Source: Cloacimonetes bacterium UBA3541 (lineage in GTDB: Bacteria > Cloacimonadota > Cloacimonadia > Cloacimonadales > Cloacimonadaceae). Taken from it: DNA of 52,137 bases. Shown here piece after piece: positions 5,947 to 13,599 of the stretch. Under the pieces are notes generated by a model that was given only the letters and a program-made list of their open reading frames with translations, ran no database searches and had not been told where the DNA came from. Position 1 is the stretch's first letter; the number at the start of each line of letters is the position of its first letter. A program made the position numbers and the translations under genes. Location: the NCBI GenBank assembly GCA_002376725.1, contig DFOM01000036.1, positions 1 through 52,137 on the forward strand, given 5' to 3'.

Positions 5947-6435
5947 ATGGACTCAAACAATCAAGTTAAAAAACAGCAAAGAGGATGGGTGCAATATCAA
6001 AATCTAAAGCTTGAAGTTGAAACTTACGAAAATTATGTTCAAAAAATACATTTCGTTACCGAGGTTAATAATAATTATAACCCCTCACCCATTCTCAATA
6101 AGGCTTGTGAGCAGTTATTAGAATATCTTCTGGGAATAAGAAAGGAATTTACCGTTTTTATAGCACCAGAAGGCTCTCCTTTTCAGAAAAAAGTGTGGAA
6201 AGCTATCCAAAGTATTCCGTATGGAGAAACCCGAAGCTATAAAAATATAGCTGCTGCCATTGGTAATCCCAGAGCTGCTAGAGCAGTTGGACAAGCAGCA
6301 AATAAAAACCCAATAGCTATTATTATCCCTTGCCATCGTGTTGTAGGTACCGATGGCGATTTAAGGGGATATGCTGGCGGAATTGAAGTAAAAGAATGGT
6401 TATTAAATCTGGAAAAGGAACACAAAGACAAATGA
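5947..6435 (+). CDS. ogt: Methylated-DNA-[protein]-cysteine S-methyltransferase
   Basis: 162 residues. It repairs O6-alkylguanine by moving the alkyl group to its own cysteine. The active site is IPCHRVVG with Cys129; the helix-turn-helix region reads PYGETRSYKNIAAAIGNPRA, and the wing ends LRGYAGGIEVKEWLL. The N-terminal domain is short and poorly conserved, as in Ogt/MGMT proteins; there is no AraC-type Ada domain. Its ribosome binding site is weak. The stop overlaps the acpS start (ATGA), so the two are translationally coupled. Confidence 0.93.
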   Translation: MDSNNQVKKQQRGWVQYQNLKLEVETYENYVQKIHFVTEVNNNYNPSPILNKACEQLLEYLLGIRKEFTVFIAPEGSPFQKKVWKAIQSIPYGETRSYKNIAAAIGNPRAARAVGQAANKNPIAIIIPCHRVVGTDGDLRGYAGGIEVKEWLLNLEKEHKDK

Positions 6436-6836
6436 TTATAGGAATTGGAGTGGATATCGTTCAAATAGAGAGAGTGCGCAAGCTGGTAACAAGCTATCCA
6501 GACTTTATCGCTCAAATCTTCACTGCTAATGAAATAGAATTATGCCAGGCTAAAGCAGATTCAGCTTCCTCTTTTGCTGCACGATTTGCTGCTAAAGAGG
6601 CTATGATGAAGGCATTAGGTACAGGATGGAATGAAAAAGTCAACTGGCTGGATATAGAAGTTATAAATGAAGCGCAGGGAAAACCTAGACTAAAAATAAG
6701 TGGAACAACCTTAAAGCTTATGAATGAGATGGGAGTTCTTCAAATTCATCTTTCTCTTTCTCATGAAAGAGATTATGCTCTTGCTTTTGTTGTTCTAGAA
6801 GGTGAGAAACTTGACAATGAACATAACAATGTATAA
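6432..6836 (+). CDS. acpS: Holo-[acyl-carrier-protein] synthase
   Basis: Transfers phosphopantetheine from CoA to acyl carrier protein. 134 residues from the ATG at 6432 (MIIGIGVDIVQIERV), which overlaps the ogt stop by 4 nt. A longer frame opens at 6396 inside ogt but adds nothing conserved. Motifs are GVDIVQIERV with the metal-binding Asp, FAARFAAKEAMMKALGTG, and HLSLSHERDYALAFVV. Normal family length. The stop at 6834-6836 lies 24 bp ahead of the likely adk start. Confidence 0.94.
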   Translation: MIIGIGVDIVQIERVRKLVTSYPDFIAQIFTANEIELCQAKADSASSFAARFAAKEAMMKALGTGWNEKVNWLDIEVINEAQGKPRLKISGTTLKLMNEMGVLQIHLSLSHERDYALAFVVLEGEKLDNEHNNV

Positions 6837-6860
6837 TTGTTCAAAAATGAGGTAGTAAAT

Positions 6861-7499
6861 ATGCAATGTTTCGTATTCTTAGGTATTCAGGGAAGTGGAA
6901 AAGGAACTCAGGCAGAACTGTTAAGTGAAAGTATCAATTTCCAGCATATCAATATTGGAGATTTATTAAGAGAACAGGTAACGAAAAGAACAGAACTAGG
7001 CATAAAGGTGCAAGATATAATTGAACGAGGAGATTTAGTTCCAGACGAACTGGTTTTTGAAATAGTAGAAAAATCTCTGGAGCCAGAGAGAAAAGGCATA
7101 GTATTTGATGGCTTTCCTCGCACTCTGGTTCAAGCTAAATATCTGGTTGAACATTTTGAAGTACTTCAGGTTTTCTTTTTAGAATTGGCAGAAAATGAAG
7201 CTATAGCACGTTTATCCTCCCGAAGGATTTGTCCTGCGTGTGGAACGAATTACAATATACATTCCAATAAACCACAAAAAGATAATATCTGTGATGTTTG
7301 CGGAACTGAATTAATCATCCGTAAGGATGATCAACCAGAAGTTATCTCACGAAGGGTTAAAGAGTTTTATGATCAGACCCTGGCTTTGAAAGAATTCTTT
7401 GCTAAACAAGGGATACTTTCTGTTATTGATGCCAGTGAAAAGATAGATGAAATTGCAGCTAAAATTGCAGCAATTGCTGAGAGATTGCTGAATAGATAA
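6861..7499 (+). CDS. adk: Adenylate kinase, zinc-LID type
   Basis: Interconverts ATP + AMP and 2 ADP. 212 residues from the ATG at 6861, which has GAGG 8-9 nt upstream; an in-frame TTG at 6837 is less likely. The P-loop is GIQGSGKGTQ (residues 8-17), the NMP-binding part has FDGFPRT, and the LID carries four cysteines (CPAC at 124-127, CDVC at 144-147) that should bind zinc, as in many non-enterobacterial Adk proteins. The stop is directly followed by the trkH ATG. Confidence 0.96.
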   Translation: MQCFVFLGIQGSGKGTQAELLSESINFQHINIGDLLREQVTKRTELGIKVQDIIERGDLVPDELVFEIVEKSLEPERKGIVFDGFPRTLVQAKYLVEHFEVLQVFFLELAENEAIARLSSRRICPACGTNYNIHSNKPQKDNICDVCGTELIIRKDDQPEVISRRVKEFYDQTLALKEFFAKQGILSVIDASEKIDEIAAKIAAIAERLLNR

Positions 7500-9188
7500 A
7501 TGAATAAGACATTACAACAGGTTCTAACAGTACTAGAAATCTTAGCTTATCTGATAGCTCTTTGGAGTTTACTGGTTCTATTTTTGGAGCCAGTTATCAG
7601 TTATTATACTGATTATGTTAAGGTAGTGAACTACACTGCTGGAGCAAACCTGTTGTTACTTGCTTTAGCAATCATTAATCGTTTACTCCTCAAAGAAGGA
7701 AAAGGGATTAGTGGAGCTATTATCTTTGATATAATAATGTTAGTAGTAGGTTTGATAATCTTTGTCTATAATGCTAAATTCGTTATCTTCTTGTTACTTA
7801 TTCGTCAAACCTATTATTTTTTACAGTTTATACTTTTCCGCTTTTCAGAAGGAAAGATATATTTATGGCTATCTACCAATCCTCCAGTAACCTTATTATT
7901 GAGTTTTCTGCTGGTAATCTTTATAGGTACAATTCTATTGATGTTGCCAGTTTCTTCCACCTATAATAGAGTCACACCTTTTATTGATGCTTTATTCACT
8001 GCTACTTCTGCTACTTGCGTTACAGGATTAACGGTGCTTCCTACTGGTTCACATTTTAGCTTATTCGGTCAGATAATTATTTTATTACTTATTCAGATTG
8101 GTGGTTTGGGCATAATGACTCTATCCATTGCTTTTGCTCTATTATTGGGCAGGAGTATTAATTTGAAGCTTAAAAATGTAATATATCAAGTAATGGGCGG
8201 ATCTGCAAGAATAAATATTTTCCAACTTTTAAAGAGTATTGTGATAGTGACCGCTATTATAGAAGCATTGGGCGCTATTATATTGTTGTGTAAATTTGCT
8301 CAGGACTTCCCTATTCAGCAGGCAATCTATTATTCCATATTCCATTCCATCTCCGCTTTCTGTAATGCTGGCTTTTCTCCTTTTGACAGTAGCTTGATGA
8401 TGTATTCAAATAGTATAATAATTAGTCTGGGCATCCCACTACTGATTTTCTTAGGAGGTCTGGGATTTACTGTTATATTGGATATCTATAGTTATTTCTT
8501 TAAACCTCAGAAAGTGCGGAAACTGAGTCTTCACTCAAAAATTGTATTAACTACAACTGCTATTTTAATAATTGCAGGATTTCTGGTATTCTTTATTCTG
8601 GAATATAATAATACAATGAAAGGCTTTTCCTTTAAACACCGTTTTCTAAGTTCTTTGTTCCAATCTATAACTCCACGTACGGCAGGATTTAATACTATTG
8701 ATACTGGTCTTTTGACTAAAAGTTCGGTGTTGATGACTATGGTGCTAATGTTTATCGGTGCATCACCTGGTTCTACTGGTGGCGGAATAAAGACAACTAC
8801 TCTAGCTGTTCTAGCTTTAGCCATTATCTCTATGTTTAAAGGAAAAAAAGATATTAGTGTTTTTAAACGCCGAATCCCGGATAACAACTTCAGAGAAGCA
8901 AGTGGTCTGGTACTTTTAGCCGCTACTTTTATCTTTATTATAGTTATGATTTTGATGATAGTGGAGCCCTTCAGTTTTGAAGATATTATTTTTGAAGCAA
9001 TATCAGCATTCGGCACTGTTGGGCTGTCTCGGGGAATAACTCCTTTTTTATCATCTCCAGGTAAAATTTTAATTACTTTATTAATGTATATAGGCAGATT
9101 AGGTCCATTGACCCTAATTTATGCCTTCGCTAAAAAGAGAAAATATAGCAATATTAATTATTCTGAAGAATCCATAGCCATCGGCTGA
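7500..9188 (+). CDS. trkH: Trk/Ktr-type potassium uptake channel subunit with an N-terminal membrane extension
   Basis: 562 residues. The core from about residue 128 has the four pore repeats with their filter glycines: TSATCVTGLTVL (about 169-180), SAFCNAGFSPF (285-295), TPRTAGFNTI (391-400) and AFGTVGLSRG (503-512). ASPGSTGGGIKTTT (421-434) is the usual intramembrane-loop region. Before the core there are about four extra hydrophobic helices (roughly 9-30, 44-62, 71-90, 93-113), and the last carries Arg102 and Arg114. Classical KtrB/TrkH starts near the core. The gene starts at the base after the adk stop and is followed by the RCK subunit after 9 bp, forming a complete transport pair. Confidence 0.93.
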   Translation: MNKTLQQVLTVLEILAYLIALWSLLVLFLEPVISYYTDYVKVVNYTAGANLLLLALAIINRLLLKEGKGISGAIIFDIIMLVVGLIIFVYNAKFVIFLLLIRQTYYFLQFILFRFSEGKIYLWLSTNPPVTLLLSFLLVIFIGTILLMLPVSSTYNRVTPFIDALFTATSATCVTGLTVLPTGSHFSLFGQIIILLLIQIGGLGIMTLSIAFALLLGRSINLKLKNVIYQVMGGSARINIFQLLKSIVIVTAIIEALGAIILLCKFAQDFPIQQAIYYSIFHSISAFCNAGFSPFDSSLMMYSNSIIISLGIPLLIFLGGLGFTVILDIYSYFFKPQKVRKLSLHSKIVLTTTAILIIAGFLVFFILEYNNTMKGFSFKHRFLSSLFQSITPRTAGFNTIDTGLLTKSSVLMTMVLMFIGASPGSTGGGIKTTTLAVLALAIISMFKGKKDISVFKRRIPDNNFREASGLVLLAATFIFIIVMILMIVEPFSFEDIIFEAISAFGTVGLSRGITPFLSSPGKILITLLMYIGRLGPLTLIYAFAKKRKYSNINYSEESIAIG

Positions 9189-9197
9189 GGAGGAAAT

Positions 9198-9908
9198 ATG
9201 GCGAGCTATGCTGTTATTGGACTCGGAAGGTTTGGGATGACAGTTGCCACTATCCTGGCAGAAACCGGAATGGAAGTTTTAGCTATTGATAAGGATCAAG
9301 CATTAGTAGATGCTATTAGTGGGAAAGTCACTCAAGCTATATGTATAAATTCTACTGATGAAGAGGCATTACGCAATCTAAATCTGGATGAAATGGATGC
9401 AGTAATCCTGGGAATTGGAAGTAATATAGAAGAATCTATTCTCACTGCTGCTATCTTGAAAAAGATTGGAGTGGGAATGATTCATGCCAAGGTGGAAAAT
9501 GAACTACACGGAAGAATTCTAGAATTGATTGGGGTGCAAAAAATTCTTCTACCAGAAAAAATTGTAGGCACTCAACTTGCTAAGACCTTAAGCTCCAGAA
9601 ATATTCTGGAATATACCACTCTTACAACGGGCTTGGGTGTTATGGAACTTTTAGCTCCACCGGAATTTGTGGGAAAAACTTTACAAGAACTTGCACTTCC
9701 AACCACTCGTAAAATCAATATAATCGCTATAAAATATAATTATCTAACTGTATCTGATGAAGGACATAACTTGATTGAACAAAGAATCAACGATATGCCT
9801 GGCGCTAATGATATCATAAATGAAGGAGATATTCTCGTGTTAATGGGTAAAACCAAGGATCTAGATAATTTAGTGGATGACTTAGCCCAAAGAAGGGAGC
9901 TATTATGA
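9198..9908 (+). CDS. trkA: Trk/Ktr potassium system NAD-binding regulatory subunit
   Basis: 236 residues, one RCK_N plus one RCK_C domain (Ktr-like size; E. coli TrkA has two of each). The Rossmann motif is VIGLGRFGMTVA (about 6-17), with the nucleotide-ribose acidic residue in VLAIDKD. The C-terminal RCK_C domain runs from about 150 to 230 (ELLAPPEFVGKTLQEL onward). It gates TrkH in response to nucleotides. GAGGAGG lies about 4 nt before the ATG. The stop overlaps the next gene by 4 nt. Confidence 0.94.
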   Translation: MASYAVIGLGRFGMTVATILAETGMEVLAIDKDQALVDAISGKVTQAICINSTDEEALRNLNLDEMDAVILGIGSNIEESILTAAILKKIGVGMIHAKVENELHGRILELIGVQKILLPEKIVGTQLAKTLSSRNILEYTTLTTGLGVMELLAPPEFVGKTLQELALPTTRKINIIAIKYNYLTVSDEGHNLIEQRINDMPGANDIINEGDILVLMGKTKDLDNLVDDLAQRRELL

Positions 9909-10645
9909 AACGGTCTCTGTCATCATTATATCGTCTGATTATAGCCGTTATTTTAATCCTGATTCTCCTGGAAACAACCATCGTAATATTAATAGCTACC
10001 AATGCTCAGGATTTAACTACACTGGTAAATGATATTCAGACTGCGGTAATAGTCTTTGCCCTTATCATCTTTATATATTGCATGGTGGTCTACAATCTTA
10101 TTCCTTCTAACATTAAGAAATTTAATAAAAATGTGGTAAAGTTAATCAATGAGATTGCTCATGGGAAATATAATGTTGATATAGATAAAGCGATTGAAGA
10201 TTACTCTTTTGACCCGGATAAACTAGCACTTTTGAACAGTTTAAAGAATATGTTACGTAGCATAAATGGATTTGATCAGGCAAAGGAATGGAAAATTTAT
10301 GAACAGGATCAAAGAATTAAGCAGTTGATAAATCTAATACCTCAAGGTGTGCTCATCGCTCTATCTAACGGAGATATTAGCTATTATAACAATTCCTTAC
10401 GACAGAGATATCCTTCTCTAAGCGAAATCCAGAATATTAATGATATGAGCTTTAAAAGCGATTTTGACCGCAAGATATTCCAAAAAATAGTTGATGCTTT
10501 GCGTTACGGCGATAACATATATGAGTGCAAGATTCCTGATCAGGATTATAAAAGATTAGCTATAATAAAAGGTTCAATGGTTCGCAATTTGAGAGGTGAG
10601 CCAACTGGAGGGGTTTTCCTCCTATCTTTTGAGGAACATGTCTGA
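9905..10645 (+). CDS. Membrane protein with HAMP-like and PAS-like regions, no output domain
   Basis: 246 residues. Two transmembrane helices (about 11-33 and 46-66) are separated by a very short loop, followed by a HAMP-like helical stretch (about 68-125) and a PAS-like domain (about 135-243; LINLIPQGVLIALSNGDISY is typical of a PAS start, and the end resembles the last PAS strands). There is no kinase, cyclase or methyl-accepting domain. It overlaps trkA by 4 nt and rluD by 8 nt. Inference: a sensory or scaffolding protein linked to potassium uptake; no homologue is recognised by name. Confidence 0.7.
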   Translation: MKRSLSSLYRLIIAVILILILLETTIVILIATNAQDLTTLVNDIQTAVIVFALIIFIYCMVVYNLIPSNIKKFNKNVVKLINEIAHGKYNVDIDKAIEDYSFDPDKLALLNSLKNMLRSINGFDQAKEWKIYEQDQRIKQLINLIPQGVLIALSNGDISYYNNSLRQRYPSLSEIQNINDMSFKSDFDRKIFQKIVDALRYGDNIYECKIPDQDYKRLAIIKGSMVRNLRGEPTGGVFLLSFEEHV

Positions 10646-11669
10646 TAAAGTTCAGGTTATCTATGACCGAGATGATTTTATGCGTCTGGATAAATTCTTA
10701 GCCGGATTAAATATGCAGGAACTTTATAGCCGCACTTTTATTGAACATTTAATTGAAGAAGACCGAGTTGTGGTCAATAATTTCCCAGTCAAAAAGAGTT
10801 ATCTGCTGAAGAAAGGTGATGAAATAAAGATATCTATACCTGAACTCCCTTCCACTGAAATTGTACCCCAAAACATACCCTTAGATGTAGTATACGAGGA
10901 TAAAGACTTAGCAATTATCAATAAAGCACCAGGAATGATTGTGCATCCTGGTTATGGAATTGCTGATCACACGCTGGTTAATGCTATGGTCTACCGTTGG
11001 GGCGAGAATTTATCCAGTGGAAGAGAGATTAATAGACCAGGAATTGTTCATAGATTAGACCGAGGGACCTCTGGATTGATAATAATTGCTAAAAATGACC
11101 CTACTCAAAGTGCCCTCTGTACGATGCTTTCTCGTAGAGAAATAAAAAAGACCTATCTGGCTATCACCTGTGGAATTCCTCATCCTTCTGAAGGATGCAT
11201 AGAAAATAATATCAGTCGCAGCATTAGTAATCCCAGAAAGATGTGTGTTAGCAAGGAAGGTCGTAGAGCTTTAACTAGATACAAAGTTATCCGCTTTTAT
11301 AACTTTTTTTCTTTGGTAAAGGTAAGCCTTGAAACAGGAAGAATGCACCAAATAAGAGTGCATTTTGCTCATATAAACACTCCTATCCTGGGTGATTTAT
11401 TGTATAATAGTCATAAACAAGTGATAACTTTAGTACCAGACAATATGAAGCGCAAAGTTGCAGGATTATTGACTGACCACCTACAGAGGCAGGCATTGCA
11501 TTCCTGGAGATTAGAATTTGTTCATCCGATTTCTGGTAAATATCTGGACATAAAAGTTGAACCGCCAGAGGATTTTCAATATGCTTATTCCTGGCTGGAA
11601 CAATATTTCAGTTTAGAATCTGAAGCAAAAGATTTAAAAAATATATTAGAACAAAATGAAGAGTGGTAA
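10638..11669 (+). CDS. rluD: 23S rRNA pseudouridine synthase, RluD family
   Basis: 343 residues from the ATG at 10638 (MSDKVQVIYD), which follows GAGGAA closely and overlaps the previous gene; the frame itself is open from 10596. It has an N-terminal S4 RNA-binding domain (MRLDKFLAGLN...), then the RluA-type catalytic domain with RPGIVHRLDRGTSGLIIIAK carrying the catalytic Asp, and GRMHQIRVHFAHI. RluD-type enzymes modify helix 69 of 23S rRNA. The exact target (1911/1915/1917) is inferred from the S4 domain and length. It ends one base before the likely ribBA start. Confidence 0.92.
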   Translation: MSDKVQVIYDRDDFMRLDKFLAGLNMQELYSRTFIEHLIEEDRVVVNNFPVKKSYLLKKGDEIKISIPELPSTEIVPQNIPLDVVYEDKDLAIINKAPGMIVHPGYGIADHTLVNAMVYRWGENLSSGREINRPGIVHRLDRGTSGLIIIAKNDPTQSALCTMLSRREIKKTYLAITCGIPHPSEGCIENNISRSISNPRKMCVSKEGRRALTRYKVIRFYNFFSLVKVSLETGRMHQIRVHFAHINTPILGDLLYNSHKQVITLVPDNMKRKVAGLLTDHLQRQALHSWRLEFVHPISGKYLDIKVEPPEDFQYAYSWLEQYFSLESEAKDLKNILEQNEEW

Positions 11670-11670
11670 T

Positions 11671-12894
11671 ATGCAAGACACTAATGATAAAATAGAATTC
11701 TGCCCCATAGAGGAAGCTATTAATATCATTGCTGGTGGTGGAATGCTGATAGTGGTTGATGATGAGAATAGAGAAAACGAAGGGGACCTCTTAATGGCTG
11801 CAGAAGCAATCACACCAGCTCAAGTAAACTTTATGATTACTTATGGAAAAGGTTTACTTTGCGTACCTATGGAAGCTGAGGACCTTCAAAGATTAAATAT
11901 TCCCTTGATGACTAAATATAACACTGACCGTCAGGGCACTAAATTTACTATATCAGTAGATACAGTAGTAGGAACTACTACGGGAATTTCTGCTAGCGAC
12001 AGAGCAAAGACTATTCGTGCTCTAGCAAACCCAGAAAGCAAACCGGAAGATTTTCTCCGTCCTGGTCATATCTTTCCTCTACTAGCAGAAAAGGGAGGAG
12101 TGCTAAAAAGAGCAGGACACACAGAAGCTGCAGTTGACCTAGCAAAAATGGCAGGAATGGCTCCTGTCGGTGCTATTTGTGAAATTATACGCGATGATGG
12201 AGAAATGGCAAGATTGGATGACCTAATCCCTTTTGCTAAGCAATTTGGACTTAGAATAGTTACTATCGCCGATCTTATTCATTACCGAAGGCATAAAGAA
12301 AAATTGGTCAGATGTGAATCACGAGCTAAGCTTCCTACCGTTTATGGCAATTTTGACATCCTTACTTATGTTAATACGATTTCAAATGAATATCATATCG
12401 CTCTCGTTATGGGTGAAATTAAAAAGGAAGAACCAACTCTGGTGCGAGTACATTCTGAATGTCTTACCGGTGATGCTCTTTTTTCACTGCGCTGTGATTG
12501 TGGAGAACAACTGAAAAAGGCATTTGAGCTTATCTCCGAAGAAGGTAAGGGAGTGATACTCTATATGCGTCAGGAAGGAAGAGGTATTGGACTGGTAAAT
12601 AAACTCCGTGCCTATCATTTACAAGATAATGGAATGGATACCGTAGAGGCAAATCTTAATCTCGGTTTTCCTGCTGACTTACGTGACTATGGTATAGGTG
12701 CACAAATTCTTAAAGATATCGGACTTAAAAAAATCAGGTTAATGACCAATAATCCTAAAAAAATTGTCGGATTACAGGGTTATGGCTTAGAAATAGTTGA
12801 AAGAGTTCCTCTGGAAATACCAGCTAAAGACACTAATCTGGAGTACCTAAAAACAAAGAAAAATAAACTTGGACATATTCTCAATCAGGTTTAA
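11671..12894 (+). CDS. ribBA: Bifunctional DHBP synthase / GTP cyclohydrolase II
   Basis: Catalyses the two entry reactions of riboflavin synthesis: ribulose 5-phosphate to dihydroxybutanone phosphate, and GTP to the pyrimidine precursor. 407 residues from the ATG at 11671; the frame opens at 11656 inside rluD. The RibB half has DDENRENEGDL and RAGHTEAAVDLAKMAG. The RibA half has VHSECLTGDALFSLRCDCG with three zinc cysteines, and LYMRQEGRGIGLVNKL. The other rib genes are not in this window. No FMN riboswitch is visible upstream, as expected inside an operon. Confidence 0.96.
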   Translation: MQDTNDKIEFCPIEEAINIIAGGGMLIVVDDENRENEGDLLMAAEAITPAQVNFMITYGKGLLCVPMEAEDLQRLNIPLMTKYNTDRQGTKFTISVDTVVGTTTGISASDRAKTIRALANPESKPEDFLRPGHIFPLLAEKGGVLKRAGHTEAAVDLAKMAGMAPVGAICEIIRDDGEMARLDDLIPFAKQFGLRIVTIADLIHYRRHKEKLVRCESRAKLPTVYGNFDILTYVNTISNEYHIALVMGEIKKEEPTLVRVHSECLTGDALFSLRCDCGEQLKKAFELISEEGKGVILYMRQEGRGIGLVNKLRAYHLQDNGMDTVEANLNLGFPADLRDYGIGAQILKDIGLKKIRLMTNNPKKIVGLQGYGLEIVERVPLEIPAKDTNLEYLKTKKNKLGHILNQV

Positions 12895-12915
12895 ATTATA
12901 ATAAAAGGAGTTTTT

Positions 12916-13494
12916 ATGCACTTTCTCCTATCTCTAATATTTGTAGCAGTCAATATTGCTTTGCTATTGTTTCTAGCTTATATGGTTAAATGGGTCTTGT
13001 TTAATCCTAAATCTAAAAGAATATTGGGCTGTCACATCCCGTTAACTCCAGGACTCATTGTTAGAAAAAGAGACCAGATATTTGCGAAGATATATGATGC
13101 CCTACAGGATTATCTGGAACAGGCAGAAAATCCTCGCTTATACAAGGGCTATCTTTATGAATGGGAAGAGCAGGTACGACTTAGCGTGCTGAATCAAGTT
13201 TCTTTTATTGATCATCTGATTCTATTACCTGCTTCTTTAAAGCTTAAAATAAAAAATATAGTAGCTAATTCAGCAAAGAGAAGCGTTTCCTTTATTTTAA
13301 GGAAAACTATTCCACAGCTATTAGAGAAATTTCAAGTAGAACATAAGCTGGAACAGCTAGACGCAAAAATTAGCAATGAAGTTATTTATGGATATTTCCG
13401 ACAATATATTTATAAACCTTTGCTTATTGCAGCTTCTATCGCGGGATTGATAATAGGTATTATAAATATGGTGCTTTACCTTATTTTAGTTTAA
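12916..13494 (+). CDS. DUF445-family membrane protein
   Basis: 192 residues. A membrane helix at 3-26 is followed by FNPKSKRILGCHIPLTPGLI (about 29-48), which matches the DUF445 start 'lFRPyep.rilGlriPfTPGliP..R'. A charged helical middle contains no further membrane segment, and a C-terminal helix lies at about 168-190. It is short compared with many DUF445 proteins. The function of the family is unknown. AAGGAG precedes the ATG and the gene follows ribBA by 21 bp, so it is probably last in the operon that started upstream. Confidence 0.75.
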   Translation: MHFLLSLIFVAVNIALLLFLAYMVKWVLFNPKSKRILGCHIPLTPGLIVRKRDQIFAKIYDALQDYLEQAENPRLYKGYLYEWEEQVRLSVLNQVSFIDHLILLPASLKLKIKNIVANSAKRSVSFILRKTIPQLLEKFQVEHKLEQLDAKISNEVIYGYFRQYIYKPLLIAASIAGLIIGIINMVLYLILV

Positions 13495-13532
13495 GGCATT
13501 AAATATTAAAAAGGATTTAACTATTTCTGTAG

Positions 13533-13538
13533 TATAAT
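13533..13538 (+). promoter_or_regulatory. Candidate -10 box of the lon operon
   Basis: TATAAT lies 62 bp ahead of the lon ATG in a 105-bp spacer. No convincing -35 is present. The hexamer AGTTAC recurs downstream of it (about 13550 and 13581). Confidence 0.35.
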
Positions 13539-13599
13539 ATCTAAAAAAGAGTTACATTTATTTGTAATTAATATTTTTTAGTTACTAGGAGATAACTAT

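Noticed and set aside
8531..9016. 161-codon minus-strand ORF opposite trkH
   Set aside because: Antisense to trkH; low-complexity Ile/Lys/Val-rich translation typical of the complement of a membrane protein.
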